A stretch of DNA of 64,000 bases, taken from NCBI GenBank assembly GCA_964444805.1, contig CAYUIK010000056.1:1-64000 (forward strand), read 5' to 3'. The notes under the pieces were generated by a model. It was not told where the DNA came from. It worked only from the letters and a program-made list of their open reading frames with translations, and made no database searches. Shown one piece after another: positions 58,301 through 64,000 of this stretch (the stretch's first letter is position 1; each line of letters starts with the position of its first letter). The DNA is from RECG01 sp964444805. GTDB lineage: Bacteria; Bacillota_I; Bacilli_A; Acholeplasmatales; Acholeplasmataceae. The translations under genes were made by a program, and so were the position numbers.

Positions 58301-58884
58301 CTGTCAAAGACGTCATAGTCCATGACTTCGATCGATTGAACTTCATGAGACGTACGAAATCCGTCGAAAAAGTGCAGAAAAGGAACGCTCGATTTGATCG
58401 CGGACAAATGGGCGACACCCGCCAAATCCATCGATGCCTGAACCGATGAAGAGGCGATCATACCGAAACCGGTCTGGCGCGTCGCCATGACGTCCTGGTG
58501 ATCACCGAAAATCGAAAGTGCCTGAGCGGCGATGCTGCGTGCCGCGACATGAATAACGCCCGGCAACAGTTGGCCGGCGATCTTATACATGTTCGGAACT
58601 TTCAAAAGAAGCCCCTGTGATGCCGTGAACGTCGTCGTTAAAACGCCCATCTGCAACGATCCGTGAACCGTTCCAGCCGCACCGGCTTCCGACTGCATTT
58701 CAATGATTTTCACAGGCATTCCGAATAAATTCTTTTTACCTTGTGACGCCCAGAGGTCAATGTGTTGAGCCATGGGCGAGGATGGTGTAATCGGGTAAAT
58801 CCCCGCTACTTCGGTAAAAGCGTAAGCACAATAAGCCGCCGCTTCGTTACCATCCATTGACATAATTCTTTTTTTAGGTACCAT
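55348..58884 (-). CDS. nifJ: Pyruvate:ferredoxin (flavodoxin) oxidoreductase, single-chain
   Basis: Oxidises pyruvate with CoA to acetyl-CoA, CO2 and reduced ferredoxin or flavodoxin; cytoplasmic and oxygen-sensitive. 1178 residues with all domains: pyrimidine-binding domain (GIYPITPSSPMAQHID, about 29-44), CoA-binding and gamma regions, two [4Fe-4S] motifs (CIQCNQCVFACP about 691; CTECGVCVEVCP about 747), and the TPP domain (GCSSIYGASFPS about 838) with further cluster Cys in ACAGCGETAY. It needs Fe-S assembly (suf operon in this window). It follows bcp by 26 bases. Confidence 0.97.
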   Translation of the reverse strand: MVPKKRIMSMDGNEAAAYCAYAFTEVAGIYPITPSSPMAQHIDLWASQGKKNLFGMPVKIIEMQSEAGAAGTVHGSLQMGVLTTTFTASQGLLLKVPNMYKIAGQLLPGVIHVAARSIAAQALSIFGDHQDVMATRQTGFGMIASSSVQASMDLAGVAHLSAIKSSVPFLHFFDGFRTSHEVQSIEVMDYDVFDRLLDRDAVDAFRKRGLNPQHPVTRGTAQSDDVYFQTKMLQVSRYEGLTDIVADYMQEITKVTGREYAPFVFYGDKDATDVIVAMGSVVDSAKQAVDHLQDKGEKVGLLAVYLYRPFSADYFMKAMPKTVERIAVLDRTIEPGAIREPLFLDVEAIYYGTDHQPKIIGGRYGLSSKDTTPGMLLSVFKNLKGDQKDQFTVGIDDDVTHTSLAIDRSLDIEEKDTTELLFFGLGSDGTVGASKNITKIIGDHTDLYSQAYASYDSKKAGAVTRMHLRFSKNPIRSTYLVNYPHFVSCSTDTYLRKYDMLKGLKEGGTFLLNTAVPKDEIDTLLPNKLKRQLAQKKAKLYIINATELAYEIGLGRRLNTIMQAAFFKLNEHLLSADDALKYMKEYANKTYGRQGQAIVELNYKAIDAGYTHLVEVPVDPSWAVLEDDPVEVKDARPSFVSKIADIVNAIEGDSLPVSAFLGYEDAHIENGSTAYEKRGIANFVPEWKEENCIQCNQCVFACPHAVIRSFLADEREVANAPEGTKFIDAKGKGLTDYKFSLQVSTLDCTECGVCVEVCPTKEKSLVMVPIGDELAKGAQQTADYFFNDVTYKNIGTNNPKNVSFNQPLFEFSGACAGCGETAYVKVLTQLFGDHMVFANATGCSSIYGASFPSAPYTKNAEGHGPAWANSLFEDNAEFGFGMHIAYETMRDRVQTLMVDHLEEMPETLKGLVEEWLANRKSAEVTKRINKPLVAELEKLDAPYAKELLSIKDYFVKISQWILGGDGWAYDIGFGGIDHVVANTEDVNILVLDTEVYSNTGGQSSKAAPSGSIAKFTAAGKANKKKDLAAMLMSYGHVYVAQISHGASPAQVLKAFKEAEAYEGPSIIIGYAPCIEHGIKGGLTNSFAQAKLATECGYWPTFRYDPRRIDEGKNPLQIDSREPVWDKYHDYLLSEARYAQLAQINPDHATALLDKNLQDAKKRWKMYQRYLQMDYSLDE

Positions 58885-58910
58885 TATGATACTCCCTTCT
58901 TTTTGTCCGT

Positions 58911-59363
58911 TTAAAGAACGTTCAATATATCCGAGGCGTTATTCGCGGGAGATGCTTTTTCGAAAATATGCGTAACAACACCTTCTTCATCCAAAACAAA
59001 GGTCGATCGACTCATGCCCATGTATTTCTTACCATACATGCTTTTTTCAACCCATACGCCAAAGTATTTTGCAACGTTGAGTTCTTCATCGCTCAACAGT
59101 AAAAAGGGCAGTTGATACTTCTCGATGAACTTCTTGTGGCTCGCTGCATCATCCTTACTGATTCCGATGACTTTGACATCCTTATCTTTAAAATCATCGT
59201 AGGCATCTCGAAACGCACAGGCCTGTTTCGTACATCCGGGCGTATCGTCTTTCGGATAGAAATAGATGATGACTTTTTTACCCCGAAAATCCGCGAGACG
59301 ATGTTCATTCCCAAAGGCATCAGGCAAGACAAAATCACGAACGCGTGTTCCGATGGATAACAT
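58911..59363 (-). CDS. bcp: Peroxiredoxin Bcp/PrxQ
   Basis: Thiol peroxidase reducing peroxides. The peroxidatic Cys is in DDTPGCTKQACAFRD (about residue 45), and the second Cys five residues later is the usual PrxQ resolving Cys. 150 residues, complete. Cotranscribed with the oxygen-sensitive PFOR gene downstream, which suggests protection of it. The promoter is an extended -10 (TGTTATACT, minus strand, 59402-59410). Confidence 0.94.
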   Translation of the reverse strand: MLSIGTRVRDFVLPDAFGNEHRLADFRGKKVIIYFYPKDDTPGCTKQACAFRDAYDDFKDKDVKVIGISKDDAASHKKFIEKYQLPFLLLSDEELNVAKYFGVWVEKSMYGKKYMGMSRSTFVLDEEGVVTHIFEKASPANNASDILNVL

Positions 59364-59401
59364 GATAAACCTCCTGCATCGTATGGATATCGATCACCAT
59401 T

Positions 59402-59410
59402 AGTATAACA
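59402..59410 (-). promoter_or_regulatory. Extended -10 promoter of bcp-nifJ
   Basis: Minus strand TGTTATACT, about 38 bases before the bcp start. Confidence 0.55.
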
Positions 59411-59503
59411 TACTACGCATGAAAAATAATACCCTTTTTTGATATTCCGGGCAATATGGGACAATTGTCGGATATACCTTAAAAAACGTCTAAATATGAC
59501 GCA

Positions 59504-59680
59504 TCAAATCTTGTTTTGATCGTGCCAGGCGGCGTAATTCATGAGTCCGATCGTAATGAATTGGATGCCCGTATAGACATAAACCGTCGTAAGGGATTTA
59601 AAGGCGATCACACCGAAAACGAGGGCAAGAATGAACAAAACGGTCAAAACGATGTATATGCGAAACACGACTTGGCGCAT
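59504..59680 (-). CDS. Small two-helix membrane protein
   Basis: 58 residues, starting MRQVVFRIYI, with two hydrophobic helices (about 8-27 and 33-50) and a polar end WHDQNKI. A strong AGGAGAGGAG site lies 6 bases before the ATG. A short CGTC/GACG hairpin with a T run follows the stop. No family recognised. Between bcp and the pilin-like gene, but on the strand of bcp. Confidence 0.68.
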   Translation of the reverse strand: MRQVVFRIYIVLTVLFILALVFGVIAFKSLTTVYVYTGIQFITIGLMNYAAWHDQNKI

Positions 59681-59967
59681 GCGAATCTCCTCTCCTTAAT
59701 CTACTCCTATCCTACCATAAACGCGTCCATTCGTGATGAAGGGGTATCGATTTTCCCCTTAAAAATCGTCCAATCTCTTTTAACGGCAGATGAAGGCTTG
59801 ACTCGTTATCCCCCATTTTTTTACTTTTTTCCGAAAAATCACATACATCATCCAGATACTTAATTCAAATGTCCATTGAAAATTGAAAGAATACCTACAT
59901 AAAATATATACATTTTTGTAATGATATGGTAGTATGCACCCATATTGACAAAGCGATAAGGCTTGTG
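59681..59967. other. AT-rich gap with no gene seen
   Basis: Between the small membrane gene and the riboswitch promoter. I see no convincing open frame, RNA or repeat here; the start of it holds the upstream region of the 58-residue gene. A TTGACA at 59945-59950 has no good -10. Confidence 0.5.
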
Positions 59968-59996
59968 TTTCCTTTGTAAACATAAAGACTTATTAT
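59968..59996 (+). promoter_or_regulatory. Possible promoter of the riboswitch and pilin-like gene
   Basis: TTTCCT (59968-59973), 17-base spacer, TATTAT (59991-59996). The transcript would begin just at the aptamer. The -35 is weak. Confidence 0.48.
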
Positions 59997-60000
59997 CTTT

Positions 60001-60070
60001 GATAAAGCCAAAACAAGAGCGATCTTGCGACGGAAAGCTATAGGGTCTCTTAGAGATAGCCAGTTGCCTG
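60001..60070 (+). promoter_or_regulatory. Cyclic di-GMP-I riboswitch (GEMM-I)
   Basis: The run has the clostridial-type order: GATAAAGCCAAAAC, a hairpin CAAGA GCGA TCTTG with a GNRA tetraloop, GACGGAAAGC, then GCTATAGGGTCTC ... GAGATAGCC and AGTTGCC. Compared with the usual GGCAAA and GACGCAAAGC, two positions are swapped (G to C and C to G), which looks like a compensatory pair change. The guanine thought to contact c-di-GMP (G20 in Vc2) is kept. It lies 86 bases before a pilin-like gene. Confidence 0.88.
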
Positions 60071-60097
60071 ATTTAATAATGTCCGATCTACGTTTAT

Positions 60098-60121
60098 AAA
60101 GAGGCATATCGATGCCTTTTG
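60098..60121 (+). terminator. Expression platform hairpin of the riboswitch
   Basis: AGGCAT ATCG ATGCCT then TTT. Its 5' arm AGGCA can instead pair with TGCCT at the 3' end of the aptamer (60065-60069), giving mutually exclusive folds. Confidence 0.62.
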
Positions 60122-60155
60122 GTGCTTTGTTTTTTGTTTTTTTGGGAGGACAGAA

Positions 60156-61388
60156 ATGATTGATCGATCGTTACGCAAGAATTTTGGGTACACCCTTGTC
60201 GAAATTGTTTTTGTTACGGCAATCGTTACGAGCATGAGTCTGTTTCTCACACACAGCTTTTCTTCTTACATCGACAAGTCTCAGGACAGCAACGATCAGC
60301 AGACATTGAAATCGATGAATGACGCCTTGCACGCAGACAGCTTGTCTTCCGACGTAAGCGACTATGATGCGCACGATGTTAAGCATGTGATCGATACGTA
60401 TCATGGCGGATCTTTTAACTACACGCCCATATCGGACAACTCCGGATTTTTCTATATCAAGAAAGATCATAAAATCATTCTTGCCGATATCGATGAGGTG
60501 CTCGAAGGCGACTTCAAGGAATACACGTGTCAAGCCAACGGAGACTTCTTGGTAAACGATACCGTGTTGCCGCTCGAACACCAGATGGGACAGACTCCGG
60601 AAGAAATCTTTGGTGATGGCGTCTACATGCTCTCGGAATACGGATCGGATGTCGCGGATTTCGTGCGTAACGTCAAAGGTCTTGCAAAATCAAAATCCAA
60701 ACCCGATCTCGCCAACAACTATTATGCCCTGCAACGCGTACACCAAAAGCTCAAAGACAACAACCCCGCCAAACCAGTCATCGCTCGATTACTCGAAAAA
60801 TTCAACGTGGACCATACCGTCTATATCAACGACGACCATTGGTTATCCGTCTATGAAGAAAGTGACAGTTTTGACGTCGAAAGCATCGTCTATCAAGACC
60901 GAATCGCAACGATTCCGATGCAAGTGGAATCCATCATCATTTTCCCAACGAGCGATGTCGAAGTCCCGAATTCGGTTCAAATCATCGAAACGCATTCCTT
61001 TACACAGGTCGATGTTAAAAAGCATAAAGTAAACCTCAAAGTTCCCGAACATGCCCAGAAAAAAGATGGTGCCTTCACGGAGGAACAACTCGAGATCATC
61101 AACTCGGAAGAAAACAACGAGATCGCCGATCTTGCGACTTCAGTCAAATTTTATGTTTCAACCGACGGTGACGATCCCCTTTTGCAAACCGGAAGCATTC
61201 GCGTCAATTACGATAAGCTCGATACGGCCCAGATCCTCGTAGACATATCCGAATTATCCACCGAAAATCTAGAATTCGTCGAAATCAAGCGCGTGTGCAT
61301 TCAGGGTTGCAGTTTCTTTCAAGTCAGGGCCTACGACGACCAAGGACTGTTCGGATTCACCCAAATGGAGTTCAAAATATACTCTTGA
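60156..61388 (+). CDS. Type IV pilin-like (pseudopilin) protein
   Basis: 410 residues. The N-terminus has a prepilin peptidase site: basic leader, then NFG/YTLVEIVFVTAIV with Gly at -1 and Glu at +5, running into one hydrophobic helix. The rest (about residues 40-410) is a large polar domain with few Cys (one in YTCQAN, two in RVCIQGC) and no recognised fold; major pilins are usually 120-200 residues. GGGAGG site before ATG. Controlled by a c-di-GMP riboswitch; no pilus assembly genes are adjacent in the window. A minor pilin or adhesin-like pseudopilin fits best. Confidence 0.8.
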   Translation: MIDRSLRKNFGYTLVEIVFVTAIVTSMSLFLTHSFSSYIDKSQDSNDQQTLKSMNDALHADSLSSDVSDYDAHDVKHVIDTYHGGSFNYTPISDNSGFFYIKKDHKIILADIDEVLEGDFKEYTCQANGDFLVNDTVLPLEHQMGQTPEEIFGDGVYMLSEYGSDVADFVRNVKGLAKSKSKPDLANNYYALQRVHQKLKDNNPAKPVIARLLEKFNVDHTVYINDDHWLSVYEESDSFDVESIVYQDRIATIPMQVESIIIFPTSDVEVPNSVQIIETHSFTQVDVKKHKVNLKVPEHAQKKDGAFTEEQLEIINSEENNEIADLATSVKFYVSTDGDDPLLQTGSIRVNYDKLDTAQILVDISELSTENLEFVEIKRVCIQGCSFFQVRAYDDQGLFGFTQMEFKIYS

Positions 61389-61413
61389 AGTCCTTCATTT
61401 ATCACTCATAACC

Positions 61414-61450
61414 AACACGTATCGTCCCATCGGGTCGATGCGTGTTTTCA
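61414..61450 (+). terminator. Terminator after the pilin-like gene
   Basis: AACACG.ATCG, 11-base loop, CGAT.CGTGTT then TTC; 25 bases past the stop. Confidence 0.72.
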
Positions 61451-61453
61451 TGC

Positions 61454-61482
61454 ACAAAAAAACTCCCACCAGGAGAGTTTTT
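61454..61482 (-). terminator. Terminator after tRNA-Leu
   Basis: Minus strand: AAAAACTC, 9-base loop, GAGTTTTT then TT, 13 bases past the CCA end. Confidence 0.78.
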
Positions 61483-61494
61483 GTTTGAAAAAGA

Positions 61495-61579
61495 TGGTGC
61501 GGGTGACAGGACTTGAACCTGCACGCCCGAAGGCGCTAGATCCTAAATCTAGTGCGTCTGCCAATTTCGCCACACCCGC
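61495..61579 (-). tRNA. tRNA-Leu (UAG)
   Basis: 85-base tRNA, minus strand. Acceptor GCGGGTG / CACCCGC, anticodon stem CTAGA / TCTAG with loop TTTAGGA (anticodon TAG), long variable arm (GCGCCTTCGGGCGT) as in class II tRNAs, T loop GGTTCAAGTCC, and an encoded CCA end. Reads CUA and related Leu codons. It has its own consensus promoter. Confidence 0.97.
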
Positions 61580-61627
61580 GCAAAAAGAATTATAACCTAT
61601 ATTGTTTGTCCTGTCAATTCTTTTTGC
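61580..61627. repeat. 12-base perfect inverted repeat around the tRNA-Leu promoter
   Basis: GCAAAAAGAATT (61580-61591) and AATTCTTTTTGC (61616-61627), separated by 24 bases. The arms overlap the -10 (61589-61594) and -35 (61612-61617) of the promoter. It may also end transcription from the surface-protein gene upstream. Confidence 0.8.
61589..61617 (-). promoter_or_regulatory. Consensus promoter of tRNA-Leu
   Basis: Minus strand: -35 TTGACA (61612-61617), 17-base spacer, -10 TATAAT (61589-61594), 10 bases before the mature 5' end. Confidence 0.85.
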
Positions 61628-61641
61628 GTGTTTTCAATTGA

Positions 61642-63156
61642 TTATCGTCTTCGACGGATCATCCATATCCCAAATCCACCTAAAAGAGCGATGCCGACTA
61701 AAACATATGCGATTATTCCGTGTTCCTCATCTTCAACGGATACAGAAAGACGTGTCTGATAAGGTTTTTCATCGATCTCATAATCGAAATAGACATAATA
61801 TGTCCCTGTTTCTTGAGCATTCCCGCTGTAATCGTCGTAGGTAATCGTCAAATTCGCTGGTTCATATCCCATATCGTTCAACGTATCGTCCATGAAAGCG
61901 ATGAGATCATCTTCACTGAGCGTCACATGGGTCGTCGTAAGGAGTTCGACGTCCCCGATTTCGAAACGAACGGGCGAATTGTTGACCACATGAATTTCGA
62001 TATAGTGCGTCGTCTGATTGCCGTCACGGTCGATCGCTCGAATCGAAACCGTATAAACACCCGGAATACGTGTCCCCTGATACGTGTCGTAGTCGATTCC
62101 GTAATAGACGTCGTCTCCATCGACCTCATCATAGACGTGATAGTGCGCCAAAATATCGTCATGAGAGAGCGGTTCATCTTCCGTATATACGAACAGGATG
62201 TCCGTGCCTTCGACGATCGGTCCCATCGAGTCGAGAAGCGTGATCTGAATGTCCTCGACCGCTTCATTACCGCTCGAATCGATCGCCTTCAACACGACTT
62301 CATATGTCCCCGGTTCGGCGGCATCCGTGTACGTGTCCGACACGACATAGAGATCCTCGGAACCGAGCTCATCGACATTGTCCTGGACCATTATGCGTTC
62401 CATCATTTCCGCGATCGTCGGACGGTCGGCGAATTCAAAGACGTATTCGGTTTCACAGATAATTGTTGGTGACTGATCATCAACGATGCGAATGAAAAGA
62501 TCGAACGTACTGATCACACCCTGGTGTATGCTCTCGAAACTCAATACGTACGTCCCCGGCATCTTGTTACCGGTGGAATATTCGTCTTTTATCGTCATAT
62601 AGTCCAGCTGCTCGTGATCAGGGCCGTAGGCACTGACAAGATTTTCTATATCGGCCAAAGACAGCTCGGTTTCGTATGGAATCTCGATCGTTTCTTCGCC
62701 ATGCACTTCAGAGTTTCCGGTATAAAAGGGTTCGAATCCGGAATAATCCGCGTAGTTTCCTTTGAATAGCATCACTTGGTAGCATTCCTGCGGATCGATC
62801 GGTATATCCTTAAGATGGATCCGATCGTTTCGTGTTTCGAACTCGACGTAACCCTTTTTTTGCATTTCATCTTTTTGAAATGCCCATGCCATCGATCCCG
62901 CATCATCTGTGATGACGAGTTCCATCGTTTCCACCAAAACGTAATGATTCCCGAGAACCTCGGCACTCATAACGAGCGTATAGACCGCCTGCTCTTCGAC
63001 GACAATGTGATCTTTTGTCATCGCCATACCGTCAAGAACGACAAGATTACGTAGGTCGAGCACATTTTTCGTCTCACTCTCTTCGCGTGCATAGACCCTA
63101 GTATGACCGACAAGCGATAGAATAAAGACCAACCCTAGCAAAACCATTTTTTTCAT
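61642..63156 (-). CDS. Surface protein with Ig-like (DUF5011) repeats and C-terminal anchor helix
   Basis: 504 residues, acidic. Signal peptide (MKKMVLLGLVFILSLVG), an N-terminal domain of about 145 residues, then about three to four Ig-like repeats with the pattern GTYEVVLKAIDSSGNE / GVYTVSIRAIDRDGNQ (about 270-285 and 355-370), and a C-terminal hydrophobic helix followed by RRRR (about 478-504), typical of membrane-anchored surface proteins. The repeats resemble those in the S41 lipoprotein. AAGGAGGAA site. Binding partner unknown; adhesion or envelope structure is a guess. Confidence 0.78.
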   Translation of the reverse strand: MKKMVLLGLVFILSLVGHTRVYAREESETKNVLDLRNLVVLDGMAMTKDHIVVEEQAVYTLVMSAEVLGNHYVLVETMELVITDDAGSMAWAFQKDEMQKKGYVEFETRNDRIHLKDIPIDPQECYQVMLFKGNYADYSGFEPFYTGNSEVHGEETIEIPYETELSLADIENLVSAYGPDHEQLDYMTIKDEYSTGNKMPGTYVLSFESIHQGVISTFDLFIRIVDDQSPTIICETEYVFEFADRPTIAEMMERIMVQDNVDELGSEDLYVVSDTYTDAAEPGTYEVVLKAIDSSGNEAVEDIQITLLDSMGPIVEGTDILFVYTEDEPLSHDDILAHYHVYDEVDGDDVYYGIDYDTYQGTRIPGVYTVSIRAIDRDGNQTTHYIEIHVVNNSPVRFEIGDVELLTTTHVTLSEDDLIAFMDDTLNDMGYEPANLTITYDDYSGNAQETGTYYVYFDYEIDEKPYQTRLSVSVEDEEHGIIAYVLVGIALLGGFGIWMIRRRR

Positions 63157-63207
63157 ATCGATTCCTCCTTCTTACACTATCCTAGTACCGCATGAAGGGG
63201 ATTACTA

Positions 63208-63242
63208 CAAAAAAAAACCGCAAACCGCCACAAGCGTTTGCA
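63208..63242 (-). terminator. Terminator after tRNA-Gln
   Basis: Minus strand: GCAAAC, loop, GTTTGC then GG and nine T. It closes the His-Gln tRNA unit. Confidence 0.82.
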
Positions 63243-63256
63243 GTATCGAATACGGG

Positions 63257-63330
63257 TGGCAGGCCCAGCTGGATTTGAACCAACGATGAGGGAGTCAAAG
63301 TCCCTTGCCTTACCCCTTGGCTATGGGCCT
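63257..63330 (-). tRNA. tRNA-Gln (UUG)
   Basis: 74-base tRNA, minus strand. Acceptor AGGCCCA / TGGGCCT, anticodon stem AGGGA / TCCCT with loop CTTTGAC (anticodon TTG), T stem GTTGG / CCAGC with loop TTCAAAT, CCA encoded. It starts 29 bases after tRNA-His on the same transcript. Confidence 0.96.
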
Positions 63331-63359
63331 ATCATGCGTTTTATTTCCGGGGAAATAGG

Positions 63360-63436
63360 TGGGGCGGCCGAAGGGAGTTGAACCCTCCAGTGTCGGAGCC
63401 ACAATCCGATGCGTTAACCGCTTCGCCACGGCCGCC
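63360..63436 (-). tRNA. tRNA-His (GUG)
   Basis: 77 bases on the minus strand including the extra 5' G. Anticodon stem TCGGA / TCCGA with loop TTGTGGC (anticodon GTG). Acceptor GCGGCCG / CGGCCGC with encoded G at -1 opposite C73, the identity pair of histidine tRNAs, and an encoded CCA. First of the His-Gln pair. Confidence 0.96.
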
Positions 63437-63455
63437 ATATGATGACGCAATTATT

Positions 63456-63483
63456 ATTATACAATATTTTCCGCCATTGTAAA
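63456..63483 (-). promoter_or_regulatory. Promoter of the tRNA-His/tRNA-Gln unit
   Basis: Minus strand: -35 TTTACA (63478-63483), 16-base spacer, -10 TATAAT (63456-63461). Confidence 0.75.
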
Positions 63484-63563
63484 GGGAAATTGTGTAATTT
63501 TATTTGTTTTGGTTGTGAAAAGAAGACAATTTTAGTATCCTATTCTCGGAAGGTTGTGGTTGC

Positions 63564-64000
63564 ATGCTCAAATGGATCGGACGTATCCTATACGTGGTCG
63601 TGATATTCATTCTTACGATCCAAATCTATAGTTTCGCATATTTTTCAAAATTACAAAACTACCATGATGACAAGATCGCCGATCTGATCGATGACGATAT
63701 CGCCTATATGGAAGGTCTCAATACGCTTATGGGTATCGACTATTTTCGTGTGACACCAACACTCTATGAGTATTCCGGTGAATCCACGGATGATGAGAAT
63801 TCCTACCGTTTGGATGTATCGGTTTATGCCGTTGGAGCATCGAGTGAAGAAGCATCATTTGACGGTTATGCGATTCTCGTAAACAATATCTCGATCATCG
63901 AAGCCGGCGAAGAAATCCTTGATCCGATCATCCGAATTACTGCCGAGCTCGATCAACAGACACTTATGGTCGATGAAGAGTTAAGTGATCGAGGTAGCGT
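63564..64000 (+). CDS. Membrane-anchored protein, unknown, cut by the window edge
   Basis: ATG at 63564 with GGAAGG 10 bases upstream; the frame is open to the window end (145 codons). The N-terminus MLKWIGRILYVVVIFIL is a single hydrophobic helix that anchors an acidic domain (KIADLIDDDIAYMEG, SSEEASFDGYAILV) outside or inside the membrane. No motif recognised in the visible part. The 3' end lies beyond the window. Confidence 0.68.
   Translation, partial: MLKWIGRILYVVVIFILTIQIYSFAYFSKLQNYHDDKIADLIDDDIAYMEGLNTLMGIDYFRVTPTLYEYSGESTDDENSYRLDVSVYAVGASSEEASFDGYAILVNNISIIEAGEEILDPIIRITAELDQQTLMVDEELSDRGS

Noticed and set aside
59780..59983. 67-codon minus-strand open frame in the gap before the riboswitch
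   Set aside because: No ribosome-binding site, no coherent hydrophobic or domain pattern, and the region is AT-rich non-coding in look.
61720..62472. 250-codon plus-strand open frame over the Ig-repeat gene
   Set aside because: Antisense to a protein with signal peptide, repeats and anchor; the frame is open because of codon bias.

Overview
The window reads as a chromosomal segment of a Bacilli-lineage bacterium (Bacillota), probably close to the Acholeplasma/Izemoplasma/Haloplasma side of that group. The basis is the conserved Bacillus-type gene order (rpsB-tsf-pyrH-frr-uppS-cdsA-dxr-rseP; trmFO-xerC; rpsP-khpA-rimM-trmD-rplS; ylbF-ylbG; sufC-D-S-U-B), T-box, THF and ribosomal-protein leaders of Bacillota type, Spx, a CcpA-like regulator, a ComK homologue and an LTA-synthase-like enzyme. 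TGA is used as a stop codon (dut, def, and the ATGA overlaps sufS/sufD and cdsA/uppS), so this is not a code-4 mollicute. Most of the window is ordinary chromosomal core; I see no phage, insertion sequence or CRISPR array. The species assignment is inference.

Layout. 1-313: two tandem consensus promoters on the minus strand, apparently of an rRNA operon lying off the left edge. 314-8300: translation, cell-envelope and isoprenoid operon from rpsB to rseP. 8274-12200: dut, NUDIX, xerC, trmFO and a folate transporter under a THF riboswitch. 12216-22500: ung, gap (with a cre-like site), a CYTH protein, small membrane proteins, spx, pepF, trpS and tyrS (each with a T-box), and a lipid kinase. 22519-33314: ccpA-like gene, the rplS/ltaS-like/trmD/rimM/khpA/rpsP block, ylbF/G, def, tRNA/rRNA modification genes, msrC-like gene, rpsD with its leader. 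33337-38570: a six-gene operon encoding a polytopic membrane protein, a VWA protein, a PP2C phosphatase, a tandem kinase/pseudokinase with a membrane anchor, and two tiny membrane proteins. 38608-43072: tpiA, an HPr-like protein, an XRE-cupin regulator, pgk, a ComK homologue and an MsmX-type sugar ABC ATPase. 43156-46071: PucR-type regulator, a membrane protein, and a pair of trypsin-like lipoproteins, one active and one apparently dead. 46145-50860: SUF operon. 51019-51186: a likely orphan small RNA. 51165-59363: a degenerate OppF-like ATPase, an S41 lipoprotein, pyruvate:ferredoxin oxidoreductase and a PrxQ peroxiredoxin. 59990-61388: a c-di-GMP-I riboswitch in front of a type IV pilin-like protein. 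61495-63436: tRNA-Leu, an Ig-repeat surface protein, tRNA-Gln and tRNA-His; then the start of an unknown membrane-anchored gene.

How the genes fit together: glycolysis (gap, pgk, tpiA), PFOR and the SUF system that would supply its clusters point to fermentative, ferredoxin-linked energy metabolism with carbon control through CcpA/HPr-like proteins. ComK, YlbF/YlbG and a riboswitch-controlled pilin-like protein suggest a retained competence or type IV pilus programme. The kinase-phosphatase-VWA operon is the least understood system. The most interesting items are the c-di-GMP riboswitch with its apparent compensatory base-pair change, the kinase/pseudokinase-PP2C-VWA operon, the candidate sRNA, and the degenerate coiled-coil OppF protein.
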